NCBI RefSeq assembly: GCF_900103805.1
Contig: NZ_FNIB01000008.1
Span: forward strand, 62,001-126,000
Reading direction: 5' to 3'
DNA length: 64,000 nt
From: Cryobacterium flavum
Lineage (GTDB): Bacteria; Actinomycetota; Actinomycetes; Actinomycetales; Microbacteriaceae
The position numbers and the translations under genes were made by a program. Below are positions 1 to 8,557 of this stretch, piece after piece; within the stretch, counting starts at the first letter, position 1, and every line of letters begins with the position of its first letter. The notes below the pieces were generated by a model, which saw nothing but the letters and a program-made list of their open reading frames with translations, had not been told where the DNA came from and did no database searches.

Positions 1-918
1 CAGAGCTTCCTGAAAGCTGAGGCCCTCGCCGATCAGGCTGGAGATGCGCTCGAGGCCGAGGAAACCGGCGTGACCCTCGTTGGTGTGGAACACTTCGGGC
101 TCCGGCAGTCCGTGCAGCGAGCTCCACAGCTTCACCGCGCGAGCACCGCCGATGCCCAGCAGCAGTTCCTGCAGCAGGCGGTGTTCGCCGCCGCCGCCAT
201 ACAGGCGGTCGGTGACCAGGCGCAGGTCGTCGGCGTTCTCCGGAATGTCGGCGTCGAGCAACAGCAAACGCACTCGGCCCACCTTGGCCTGCCAGACCCG
301 GGCATGCAGGGTGCGGTCGTCGGGCAGCGCGAGCGACACCTGTACGGCGGAGCCGTCGGCCCGGCGCAGCACGGCGAGCGGAAGCCCGTCGGGGTCGAGC
401 AGCGGATAGCTTTCCATCTGCCAGCCGTCAGGAGAGATGGCCTGGCTGAAGTAGCCGGCGCGATAGAACAGGCCGACGCCGACCAAAGGCAGGCCAAGGT
501 CCGAAGCGCTCTTCAGGTGGTCACCGGCGAGAATGCCGAGGCCCCCCGAATACTGCGGCAGGGCAGCGGCGATGCCGAACTCCGGTGAGAAGTAGGCGAT
601 GGCGGCCGGCTTCTCGCCCTCGAGCCCCTGGTACCAGCGTGGCTGCTCGAGATAGTCGCGCAACCCGTCACGGGTGGCGTTGACCTCGGCGACGTAGTCG
701 TGATCCTGCGCGAGATCGTCGAGGCGACGCGGGGCGACGGCACCGAGCAGCGCGACCGGGTCGGTGCCGATCTCGCGCCAGAGCTCGGGGGCAATGTGCT
801 CGAATAGTTGCCGTGTGGGCTCATGCCACGACCAGCGGAGATTGCCGGCAAGCTCCTCCAGAGCCGCGAGCGGCTCGGGGAGAACGGCACGGACGGTAAA
901 TTTACGGATGGCCTTCAC
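1..918 (-). CDS. glgP: alpha-glucan (glycogen) phosphorylase, N-terminal part
   Basis: Glycosyltransferase family 35 enzyme that releases glucose-1-phosphate from storage alpha-glucan. The reading frame runs off the left edge, so only the first 306 residues are present; the PLP-binding C-terminal half is outside. The start is a GTG at 918 (begins VKAIRKFTVRAV), read because upstream sequence lacks a better start. Family landmarks include LRWSWHEPTRQLF near residue 30, AYFSPEFGI, LPQYSGGLGILAGDHLKSA, GLFYRAGYF and the end HTNEGHAGFL, all typical of the actinobacterial (TIGR02094-like) phosphorylases. It is divergent from glgE, so breakdown and polymer assembly share one 116-base control region. 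Identification is firm from motifs; the exact start is less sure. Confidence 0.9.
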   Translation of the reverse strand, partial: MKAIRKFTVRAVLPEPLAALEELAGNLRWSWHEPTRQLFEHIAPELWREIGTDPVALLGAVAPRRLDDLAQDHDYVAEVNATRDGLRDYLEQPRWYQGLEGEKPAAIAYFSPEFGIAAALPQYSGGLGILAGDHLKSASDLGLPLVGVGLFYRAGYFSQAISPDGWQMESYPLLDPDGLPLAVLRRADGSAVQVSLALPDDRTLHARVWQAKVGRVRLLLLDADIPENADDLRLVTDRLYGGGGEHRLLQELLLGIGGARAVKLWSSLHGLPEPEVFHTNEGHAGFLGLERISSLIGEGLSFQEAL

Positions 919-939
919 GAGGTCAACCTTAGGGGTGCC

Positions 940-954
940 ACGTGTCCAACACGT
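940..954. promoter_or_regulatory. palindrome between glgP and glgE, candidate operator
   Basis: ACGTGT and ACACGT are perfect inverted arms around CCA (ACGTGTCCAACACGT) in the 116-base divergent region, 22 bases from the glgP start and 81 from glgE. The position suits a shared operator for glycogen breakdown and synthesis. The regulator is unknown and no clear -35/-10 pair was recognised for either gene. Confidence 0.35.
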
Positions 955-1034
955 AACAGTCAAACTTCACCGCGCGCACGCCAGGAGGGCAGAACGCGGA
1001 AGCCATTGCCACGCTTTCACGCTACGGTCGTGGT

Positions 1035-3140
1035 GTGGCCAAGACAGCAGCAAAAAAAACGATCCTGACGACAGCATCGAGCAGCGCCCCCGCGCGCGTG
1101 TCTGCGGGCGCGGCTGCGGGAAGCCGCGCCGCCGCATCCGTTGGTCGAATCCCCGTTCTCGACCTGTCTCCCCAGCTGAACGACAACCTCTGGCCGGCCC
1201 GCGCCTTCGTGGGCGAAGTGGTGCCGTTTGGCGCGACCGCTTTTCGTGAGGGACACGACCTCATCGGCGTCGATCTGCAGCTGACGGCGCCCGACGGCAG
1301 CACCACGCGGCATCCGATGGCGTTGCAGGCCGACGGCACCGACCGCTACGGCACCGAGGCCCAACTCGGCGCTGCTGGCCACTGGACCTATCGGGTGCGA
1401 GCCTACGCCGACGACTTCGCCACCTGGGAACACAATGCCGCGATCAAGATACCGGCCGGCATTGACGTGGAACTCATGTTCACCATCGGCGGCGAACTCC
1501 TCACCCAGGCCGGCGTCGACAAAGCCCGCCCGCTCGCCGCCCGCCGTCTGTTTCAAGCGGCCGCGAAGACCCTCGCCGACACCGGTAAGCCGGCCACCGA
1601 GCGTTTTCTCGCCGTGGCAGATGCCGCCCTCCTGCAGGCCATCAGTGCCCACCCCCTCGCCGGACTAGCCTCGCTATCGGCCGAGCGCACGATTATCGTC
1701 GAACGGGCCAGAGCCGGGGTCGGCTCCTGGTACGAATTCTTTCCACGCTCGGAGGGCGCCGTGCGGCGCGCCGACGGCAGCTGGAAAAGCGGAACGTTCC
1801 GCACCGCAGCCAAGCGACTGCCCGAAGTGGCCGCCATGGGCTTCGACGTGCTCTACCTTCCGCCGATTCACCCGATCGGGCAGGCCTTTCGCAAGGGGCC
1901 GAATAATTCGCTCGAGGTCGCCCCCGGCGATCCGGGCTCGCCCTGGGCGATCGGCTCGAAAGACGGCGGCCACGACGCCATCCACCCAGACCTCGGCACG
2001 GTGGCCGACTTCACGTTCTTTCTGCAGAAGGCCGCCTCCCTCGGCATCGAGGTCGCCCTCGACTTTGCGCTGCAGGCTTCCCCCGACCATCCCTGGGTCA
2101 CGGAACACCCGGAGTGGTTCACGACGCTGCCCGACGGCAGCATCGCCTACGCCGAAAACCCGCCGAAAAAATATCAGGATATCTACCCGATCAATTTCGA
2201 CAATGATCCGGACGGCATCCGCGCCGAGGCGCTGCGCCTGCTGCGTTACTGGATCAGCCTCGGCGTGCGTATCTTTCGGGTGGACAACCCGCACACCAAA
2301 CCGCTCGACTTCTGGGAATGGCTGCTCGCCGAAGTCAACCAGGCCGACCCCGACGTGGTGTTTCTGGCCGAAGCGTTCACTCGCCCGGCCCTCATGCAGG
2401 CGCTCGGCAAGGTCGGCTTCCAGCAGTCGTACACCTACTTCACCTGGCGCAACACGAAGATCGAGCTCGAGGAGTTCTTCGACGGCCTCGCCACCGACAC
2501 CCCCGACTTTCTGCACCCGAACCTGTTCGTGAACACCCCCGATATTCTCACCGAATACCTGCAATTTGGCGGGCCGGCCGCCTTCAAGATTCGAGCGGCA
2601 CTGGCCGCGACGGCGGCGCCGAGCTGGGGGGTCTACGCCGGTTTCGATCTGTTCGAGAACGTCGCACGGCCGGGCGCCGAAGAGAGCATCGACAACGAGA
2701 AGTACGAGTACCGGCCGCGTGACTGGAGCAAGGCCGAGGAGCTAGGTCAGTCCCTTGCGCCGTACCTCACGCTGCTGAACCGCATCCGCTCCGAGCATCC
2801 GGCGCTCGGCCAACTGCGCAACCTCGACATCCACTCGAGCGACGACGATTCGATCCTCGTCTACAGCAAGTACCTCGACGCGGCGTTCACCGGCACCGGC
2901 CAAGCGGATGCCCTCCTCATCGTCGCCAACGTCGACCCGCACTCGGTGCGCCAGACCGTGGTGCACCTCGACGTGACCCGGTTCGGCATTGCGCGCGGCG
3001 ACACCTTCGACGTGCACGACCTCGTCTCGGGTGCCACCTGGACCTGGTCGGCCGATAACTTCGTGCGGCTCGATGCTTTCACCGAACCGGTGCACATTCT
3101 GCACGTCACTCCCCACGATCCTGGCCAGGGCCGCGCATGA
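1035..3140 (+). CDS. glgE: alpha-1,4-glucan:maltose-1-phosphate maltosyltransferase
   Basis: Transfers maltose from maltose-1-phosphate to the non-reducing end of alpha-1,4-glucan, the polymerising step of the TreS-Mak-GlgE pathway. The protein is 701 residues, family-typical, with an Ala-rich N-terminus, an N-terminal beta domain, a GH13 barrel from about residue 200 and a C-terminal beta domain. The nucleophile is Asp417 in RIFRVDNPHTKP and the acid/base is Glu446 in VVFLAEAFTRP; GSWYEFFPRSEG is also characteristic. The start is GTG at 1035. The stop overlaps the glgB start (ATGA), so the two are translationally coupled. No treS or mak gene lies next to it here. Confidence 0.97.
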   Translation: MAKTAAKKTILTTASSSAPARVSAGAAAGSRAAASVGRIPVLDLSPQLNDNLWPARAFVGEVVPFGATAFREGHDLIGVDLQLTAPDGSTTRHPMALQADGTDRYGTEAQLGAAGHWTYRVRAYADDFATWEHNAAIKIPAGIDVELMFTIGGELLTQAGVDKARPLAARRLFQAAAKTLADTGKPATERFLAVADAALLQAISAHPLAGLASLSAERTIIVERARAGVGSWYEFFPRSEGAVRRADGSWKSGTFRTAAKRLPEVAAMGFDVLYLPPIHPIGQAFRKGPNNSLEVAPGDPGSPWAIGSKDGGHDAIHPDLGTVADFTFFLQKAASLGIEVALDFALQASPDHPWVTEHPEWFTTLPDGSIAYAENPPKKYQDIYPINFDNDPDGIRAEALRLLRYWISLGVRIFRVDNPHTKPLDFWEWLLAEVNQADPDVVFLAEAFTRPALMQALGKVGFQQSYTYFTWRNTKIELEEFFDGLATDTPDFLHPNLFVNTPDILTEYLQFGGPAAFKIRAALAATAAPSWGVYAGFDLFENVARPGAEESIDNEKYEYRPRDWSKAEELGQSLAPYLTLLNRIRSEHPALGQLRNLDIHSSDDDSILVYSKYLDAAFTGTGQADALLIVANVDPHSVRQTVVHLDVTRFGIARGDTFDVHDLVSGATWTWSADNFVRLDAFTEPVHILHVTPHDPGQGRA

Positions 3141-5455
3141 GCGACGGCAAGAAGAAACACAAGAAGAAGAACAAGTCCACGGACGAGAAGGGTCAGGGAA
3201 AGAAAATCGACGCTAAGAAGGCTCAGTCCCCGAAGACACCGTCTGTGAAAAAGCACGTCGCCCCGCCCGAGCCGGCTGCGATCGACGATCACATCCTGGA
3301 GACCGTCGCCGCCGGCAGCTACTACAACCCCCACGAAATTCTCGGCCAGCACCTCGCCCACCAGACTGGCGTCTCCGACCCGCTCGTGATCATTCGCGCC
3401 CTACGCCCGCTTGCAACCGAGGTCTTCGCCATTCTCGCCAACGGCTCCCACGTGGAGCTGGCGCACCTCGCGCACGGCATCTGGCAGGGCGAAAGCACCC
3501 TCGGACTCAGCGACTACACGATCGAGGCCCGCTACGAGGACGCCCTCACCTGGATCTGCGATGACCCGTACCGATTCATCCCGACCCTCGGCGAGCTGGA
3601 CCTGCACCTCATCGGTGAAGGCCGCCACGAGCGCCTCTGGGACGTTTTGGGCGCCCACCACCGTCAGCACCAGGGCATCACGGCGTCATCGACCGGCACT
3701 TCGTTCGCGGTGTGGGCACCGCACGCCCGCGCCGCACGGGTGATCGGCGACTTCAACGGGTGGAACGGCGTGACCCACGCCATGCGCAACATGGGAAGCA
3801 CCGGCGTCTGGGAGCTGTTCATTCCGGGCCTCGAACTCGGCACCAACTACAAGTTTCAGCTGCTCGCGCAGTCCGGCGCCTGGGTGGAAAAGGCCGACCC
3901 GATGGCCCGTCTCGCCGAGGTACCACCGCAGACCGCGTCGGTCGTCACAGAGTCCCACTACGAGTGGGCGGATGACGCCTGGCTCTTCAATCGCAAGGCC
4001 AACGATCCGCACAACCAGGCCATGAGCGTCTACGAGATGCACGTCGGCTCTTGGCGCCCCGGCCTCGGCTACCGAGACCTGGCCGATGAGCTCGTCGGTT
4101 ACCTGCAGGAACTGAGCTTCACGCACGTGGAATTCATGCCCCTGGCGGAGCATCCGTTTGGCGGTTCCTGGGGCTACCAGGTCAGCGGCTATTACGCACC
4201 GACCAGCCGGTTCGGCTCCCCCGACGACCTGCGCTACCTGATCGACCAGCTGCACCAGGCCGGCATCGGCGTGATCATGGACTGGGTGCCCGGTCACTTT
4301 CCCAAGGACGACTTCGCCCTGGCCCGGTTCGACGGCCAGGCCCTGTACGAGCACCCCGACCCGCGTCGCGGTGAGCAGCTGGACTGGGGCACCTACATTT
4401 TCGACTTCGGGCAGATGCAGGTGCGCAACTTCCTCGTCGCCAACGCGCTGTACTGGCTCGAAGAATTCCACATCGACGCCCTGCGCGTCGACGCCGTCGC
4501 CTCCATGCTCTACCTCGACTATTCGCGCGAAGACGGCCAGTGGGAGCCGAACCAGTACGGCGGCAACGAGAACCTTGAGGCGATCAGCCTGCTGCAGGAG
4601 ATCACCGCGACGGCGTACAAGCGCAATCCGGGCACGATCATGATCGCCGAGGAATCCACCAACTGGGGCGGAGTGACGGCGCCGACCAGCGGTGGCGGCC
4701 TCGGTTTCGGGTTCAAGTGGAACATGGGCTGGATGCACGACTCGCTCGAGTACATGCAGGTCGACCCGATGTACCGCTCATACCATCACAACGACATCAC
4801 GTTCTCGTTCATCTACGCCTTTAGCGAGAACTTCCTGCTGCCGATCAGCCACGACGAGGTCGTGCACGGCAAGGGCGCCCTGGTCTCCAAGATGCCCGGT
4901 GACTCCTGGCAGCAACTCGCCAATGTGCGCGCCTACCTCGCGTTCATGTGGGCGCACCCCGGCAAGCAGCTATTGTTCATGGGCAGCGAGTTCGGTCAGC
5001 GTTCGGAGTGGAGCGAAGAGCGCGGATTGGACTGGTGGATGCTCGACCAGCCGGCACACCGCGGCCTGTTCAATCTCGTCGGCCAGCTCAACCGGGTCTA
5101 CCGCGACAACGCGAGCCTATGGAGCCGGGACAACGACCCGGGCGGCTTCGAACTGCTCGACGGCGGCGCTGCCAGCCAGAACGTCGTGTCGTTTCTGCGC
5201 TGGGACAACCACGGCGTTCCGGTCGCGTGCTTCTTCAACTTCGCCGGCCAGCCGCACACCGACTACCGGGTCGGCCTTCCGTTCGCCGGGCAGTGGGAGG
5301 AAATCCTCAACACGGATGCCGGCGACTTCGGCGGCTCCGGTGTGGGAAATCAGGGCAGTGTGAAGGCGTATAACGAGCCCTGGGCCGGTCGCCCGGCCTC
5401 GGCGACCGTGACCCTGCCGCCTCTGGCCGGTCTCTGGTTGCGCCTCCGCCGCTAA
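3137..5455 (+). CDS. glgB: 1,4-alpha-glucan branching enzyme
   Basis: Makes alpha-1,6 branches in the glucan extended by GlgE. The 772-residue protein has two N-terminal CBM48-like regions (the second begins near FAVWAPHARAARVIGDFNGW), a GH13 barrel and a C-terminal beta domain. Catalytic residues visible are nucleophile Asp452 (ALRVDAVASMLYLDY) and Glu505 (IMIAEESTNWGG), with the conserved LPISHDEVVHGKG block. The first about 40 residues are an unusual Lys-rich, disordered-looking tail (starts MSDGKKKHKKKNKS) ahead of the normal GlgB fold. ATG overlaps the glgE stop by 4 bases, giving a two-gene operon. Confidence 0.97.
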   Translation: MSDGKKKHKKKNKSTDEKGQGKKIDAKKAQSPKTPSVKKHVAPPEPAAIDDHILETVAAGSYYNPHEILGQHLAHQTGVSDPLVIIRALRPLATEVFAILANGSHVELAHLAHGIWQGESTLGLSDYTIEARYEDALTWICDDPYRFIPTLGELDLHLIGEGRHERLWDVLGAHHRQHQGITASSTGTSFAVWAPHARAARVIGDFNGWNGVTHAMRNMGSTGVWELFIPGLELGTNYKFQLLAQSGAWVEKADPMARLAEVPPQTASVVTESHYEWADDAWLFNRKANDPHNQAMSVYEMHVGSWRPGLGYRDLADELVGYLQELSFTHVEFMPLAEHPFGGSWGYQVSGYYAPTSRFGSPDDLRYLIDQLHQAGIGVIMDWVPGHFPKDDFALARFDGQALYEHPDPRRGEQLDWGTYIFDFGQMQVRNFLVANALYWLEEFHIDALRVDAVASMLYLDYSREDGQWEPNQYGGNENLEAISLLQEITATAYKRNPGTIMIAEESTNWGGVTAPTSGGGLGFGFKWNMGWMHDSLEYMQVDPMYRSYHHNDITFSFIYAFSENFLLPISHDEVVHGKGALVSKMPGDSWQQLANVRAYLAFMWAHPGKQLLFMGSEFGQRSEWSEERGLDWWMLDQPAHRGLFNLVGQLNRVYRDNASLWSRDNDPGGFELLDGGAASQNVVSFLRWDNHGVPVACFFNFAGQPHTDYRVGLPFAGQWEEILNTDAGDFGGSGVGNQGSVKAYNEPWAGRPASATVTLPPLAGLWLRLRR

Positions 5456-5481
5456 CTATCCCGCGAGAGCGAAATGGAAAG

Positions 5482-6474
5482 TTAGTAGAGGAGGGCGGTG
5501 AGGCGCGAGCGTGTCGGGGGGACGCGGGGATCGTCCTGGCCGACGACCTCGAACAGCTCGAGGATGCGCTCGCGGATGGCGTTGCGCCCGGGGGCTGGCT
5601 GGGCCGGAAAGAGGCCGAGCAACCGATCGAAAGCGTCCTCGATGTGGCCGCCGGACAGATCGAGGTCGGCGACCAGAAGTTGGGCGTCGAGATCGTCGGG
5701 AGCGGATGCCGCCCCATTGCGAATCTGGTCGATGGTCTTGCCCTGCAGCCGCGCCAGCAGGCTAACCTGGGCCAGTCCGGCCACGGCCATCGTGTCGTTC
5801 GGGTTCTGCGCCAGTGCAGTGCGGTATTCGCTCTGGGCGGTGGCGTAGTCGCCGGCCTCGATGGCGGTGTACGCCTCCAGGTGGTGCGGTGGCAACGGCT
5901 CATCGACGGCAACGGCCGGCTCGGTGCCGGCGTTCGCGTCGGCGGCCTCGGCCGTGCCGGTCACGCCCTGCTGGGCGGCGAGCTCGAGCACCCGAACGAG
6001 CAGCTCCGCGATCTGCTCCTCGCCGAGCGGGCCGTTGAAGAGCTGTACCGGCTGACCGGTGATGACGGCGGCGACCGTGGGCACCGTCCGGACCTGGAAC
6101 GCCTGAGCGAGTTGCGGATTCGCGTCAATGTCAACGCGGGCCAGCACGAACCGGCCGTCGAGGCCGGTGATGAGCTTCTCGAGCACCGCCAGAAGCTGGG
6201 TCGAAGGCTCGCTGCGGGGTGCCCACAGCCCGACGATCACGGGAACGCGGGACGAGAGCTCGAGCAGCTCACCGAAATTGGCGTCCGTGCCGTCGATGAC
6301 GAGACTCGGAACCATGACGGGGCCGGACGGCGCCGGCGCTCCCCCCACGGGTGCACCGGTCACGGGCGCCCCGTTCGTGGCCACCGGGGGCGCGCCCGTC
6401 GGGGCACGGTTCACGAGCGAGGAGAGGTCGACCGCTCCGCGCAGGTTCGATCCGGAAGGGGGCATATTCGTCAT
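5482..6474 (-). CDS. YbbN/CnoX-like thioredoxin-fold tetratricopeptide protein
   Basis: A 330-residue cytoplasmic protein: a Pro/Ala/Gly-rich N-terminal linker (1-55), a thioredoxin-like domain (about 56-165) and a C-terminal TPR-like helical region (about 190-330, AIEAGDYATAQSEYRTAL and later repeats). The redox CxxC is absent: the equivalent segment reads WAPRSEPST, with SEPS at 88-91, so it cannot act as a dithiol reductase. The architecture is that of YbbN/CnoX, a holdase co-chaperone. The start ATG at 6474 has GGAG five bases upstream and overlaps the stop of the preceding membrane gene by 4 bases, so the two are co-transcribed. It converges on glgB. Confidence 0.85.
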   Translation of the reverse strand: MTNMPPSGSNLRGAVDLSSLVNRAPTGAPPVATNGAPVTGAPVGGAPAPSGPVMVPSLVIDGTDANFGELLELSSRVPVIVGLWAPRSEPSTQLLAVLEKLITGLDGRFVLARVDIDANPQLAQAFQVRTVPTVAAVITGQPVQLFNGPLGEEQIAELLVRVLELAAQQGVTGTAEAADANAGTEPAVAVDEPLPPHHLEAYTAIEAGDYATAQSEYRTALAQNPNDTMAVAGLAQVSLLARLQGKTIDQIRNGAASAPDDLDAQLLVADLDLSGGHIEDAFDRLLGLFPAQPAPGRNAIRERILELFEVVGQDDPRVPPTRSRLTALLY

Positions 6475-8312
6475 GGAAGCTCCGCCGATGTGATGAGGCC
6501 CTGGGCAAAGCCCAGAAGCACGATTTTGTCGCTCGAACCGGCCGTGGGCACATAGAACAACAGCTGGTCGCGGTAGGTGTTCGAGAAGCCCTTGGCCGTG
6601 GTGGTGATGCCGGAGAGCGCCTTCGTGGCGAGGGCATCGGCCGCCGGACCCACGGTGGCACCGGCATCCACCGGCTTGACCGTTTCGGTCTCGGTCATGC
6701 TGACCGCCACGATGCTGCCCGAGTCGTTGGTCGCGAGGGCGACGGCTTCATCGCTGCCCGCGGCAGCCGCGAACTCGATCGACGCGGTCGACGGCAGGGC
6801 GGCGATCTTGGCCGCATTCAGGTCGGCGACCTGCACCCGGAAATTATCGCCCTCGCTCTCGAACAGCCCGAAGGAGGGGCTGGCTTCGCCCTGCACCAGG
6901 ATGTCGGCGTACGCGGCGGCCAATTCATCCGGCGGCAGCAACAGCAACTTGTTGTCGGGAGCGATGGCCGGAGCACCGACGATGGCCGGAGCCACCTTGG
7001 GAACGTGCGCCGACTGCTCGAGCGCGAACAGGTAATCCACTTGGTAGTTCGTGCGGGGCGATTCCTGCTTGAGGATGACCGCCATCGTTGGAATGCTGGG
7101 GTCGTTTTCATCCTGGATGACGGTCATGACCACCCGCGGCCAGGAATTCGTCTGCTGCGGCAAGGTGAAGGTGAGCGGAGCACCCGCCAGAGCGACGAGA
7201 GGCGCCACGGCCGGATCCACGGCGCGAATCTTGTAGTTGGCCAGTCGTTGTTCCAGGGCCGGGCCGGTGAATCGCGTGGCGAGGGTCTCGGTATTCAGGT
7301 TCGCATCGGCATCCGCAGTGAGCAGCGAAATTTCGCTCATGATCGTCTCAAGCTGGGAGACGGTCACGGCGGGCGGTGGCAGCTCGGCGGCAGCTTCGAC
7401 GGAATCGGTGGACTGGGGCGTCGGCGTTGGGGTCGCTGTGGCGGTGTTGGCCGTGCTGAAATCGGGCCACAGATCTGCCGAACAGCCACTCAACGCCAGA
7501 CCGGAAACCACGATTATGGGAAGGATGGCGACCCGGCGAGCGATTCCTCGCCGTGACGTGATCTGACTGGCCTTGATCGCCTTCGGACGCGGCGCGCGCG
7601 GCAACCTGGGCATACGCGGACCGCGCGGAACATTGCGGCGCGGACGACGGGATCGACGCAGATGCAGCAGGGCCAGTAGGTACAACACCAGGCCGGCCAA
7701 TAGCAGCAAGGCACCACCGGCCAGCAGCGGGCCCGCCCACGGCGTGGAATTGTCGGACGCCCACGATAAACGGATGCTGGCGGGCGCCGGTTCGATTCCG
7801 TCCGACGCGACGATCACCGAGATGCCCTCCGGCAGGGTCAGCGTGGTGGTCACGGAGTTCGTGCCGGAGTATTCGTCGAGCCACAGGTCGGAGCCGGCCG
7901 GATTCATGATCGCGGCGGCGGCATCCGTTGTGGCGGCATCCGTCCCTGCGCCACCGCCCGTGGCCCCCTCAGAATCGTCGGGCGTGACCGCCGCAGTGAT
8001 GGTGGAGGTGAGCTCACCGGTTTTCTCGCTCAGGCCGACGGTGGCAAATGAGTCGTCACCGATCCAGGCCGCGACGTCTTCCGACCGCCCGTAGGCCACG
8101 AAGATGGGCCCGTCTCCGCGCACGTTGATGGTCTGGCTGCCCGAAGAGGCTGCGAGGGCGCTCGGGTCGATCACGGTGTACTTCGCCGTTCCGGTGACGG
8201 TCGAGCTCAGGGACGTGAAAGCGGGCTCGAGCAGGATCGTGCGCTGTGCGATGCCGAGAACGATCATCACGGCAGCAAGAACGAAGGCCGCAATGGCAAG
8301 AACAAAACGCAC
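6471..8312 (-). CDS. membrane protein with internal lipobox, unknown function
   Basis: A 613-residue protein I do not recognise by function. It has an N-terminal membrane anchor (about 3-25), an extracytoplasmic Ser/Thr/Ala-rich domain, a second membrane span around 195-220 followed by a very basic Arg/Pro loop, then a third hydrophobic stretch ending in the lipobox-like GLALSGCSADL with Cys277, a TPTPTP linker and a roughly 300-residue C-terminal domain. It looks like a small membrane protein fused in frame to a lipoprotein. The downstream ybbN-like gene overlaps by 4 bases. Homologues in Microbacteriaceae are usually labelled hypothetical; the domain boundaries are inferred from hydrophobicity only. 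Confidence 0.75.
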   Translation of the reverse strand: MRFVLAIAAFVLAAVMIVLGIAQRTILLEPAFTSLSSTVTGTAKYTVIDPSALAASSGSQTINVRGDGPIFVAYGRSEDVAAWIGDDSFATVGLSEKTGELTSTITAAVTPDDSEGATGGGAGTDAATTDAAAAIMNPAGSDLWLDEYSGTNSVTTTLTLPEGISVIVASDGIEPAPASIRLSWASDNSTPWAGPLLAGGALLLLAGLVLYLLALLHLRRSRRPRRNVPRGPRMPRLPRAPRPKAIKASQITSRRGIARRVAILPIIVVSGLALSGCSADLWPDFSTANTATATPTPTPQSTDSVEAAAELPPPAVTVSQLETIMSEISLLTADADANLNTETLATRFTGPALEQRLANYKIRAVDPAVAPLVALAGAPLTFTLPQQTNSWPRVVMTVIQDENDPSIPTMAVILKQESPRTNYQVDYLFALEQSAHVPKVAPAIVGAPAIAPDNKLLLLPPDELAAAYADILVQGEASPSFGLFESEGDNFRVQVADLNAAKIAALPSTASIEFAAAAGSDEAVALATNDSGSIVAVSMTETETVKPVDAGATVGPAADALATKALSGITTTAKGFSNTYRDQLLFYVPTAGSSDKIVLLGFAQGLITSAELP

Positions 8313-8347
8313 GTATCACCCTTCAGCATTTGAGCTGGTTGGTACTG

Positions 8348-8379
8348 TTCAGTCACTCTGGCTGACTCACGTGACTGAA
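8348..8379. promoter_or_regulatory. 9-base inverted repeat in divergent promoter region
   Basis: TTCAGTCAC (8348-8356) and GTGACTGAA (8371-8379) form perfect arms around a 14-base spacer. They sit 36 bases upstream of the membrane gene at 8312 and about 180 bases before the gene at 8558. It could be a two-half-site operator or a hairpin in the 5' leader of the minus-strand gene. The rest of the 245-base gap holds a possible -10 for the plus-strand gene (TAAAAT at 8489-8494) with no convincing -35. Confidence 0.4.
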
Positions 8380-8557
8380 AGTCCTCAGACACGGACCTTC
8401 TACGTTACTGCGTTCACCTGAAAGGTGCCTAATAGCAGCCGAGGCCCGGCCAGCCGATGATCGGGTATTCGCGACGGCGGCGAGACACTAAAATTGGGGG
8501 CGTTCCCCGTCATGCATGATCCATCGAGGGCCGGGGCCCCATCTGTAAGGAGTAAAA

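Noticed and set aside
70..588. Plus-strand open frames antisense to glgP
   Set aside because: They have no family features, and the minus-strand frame in the same interval matches alpha-glucan phosphorylase throughout; high GC creates long shadow frames.
5452..5485. Weak inverted repeat CTAACT/AGTTAG between glgB and the ybbN-like gene
   Set aside because: Only six pairs, with a 22-base loop, and no GC core or T tract; not convincing as a terminator.
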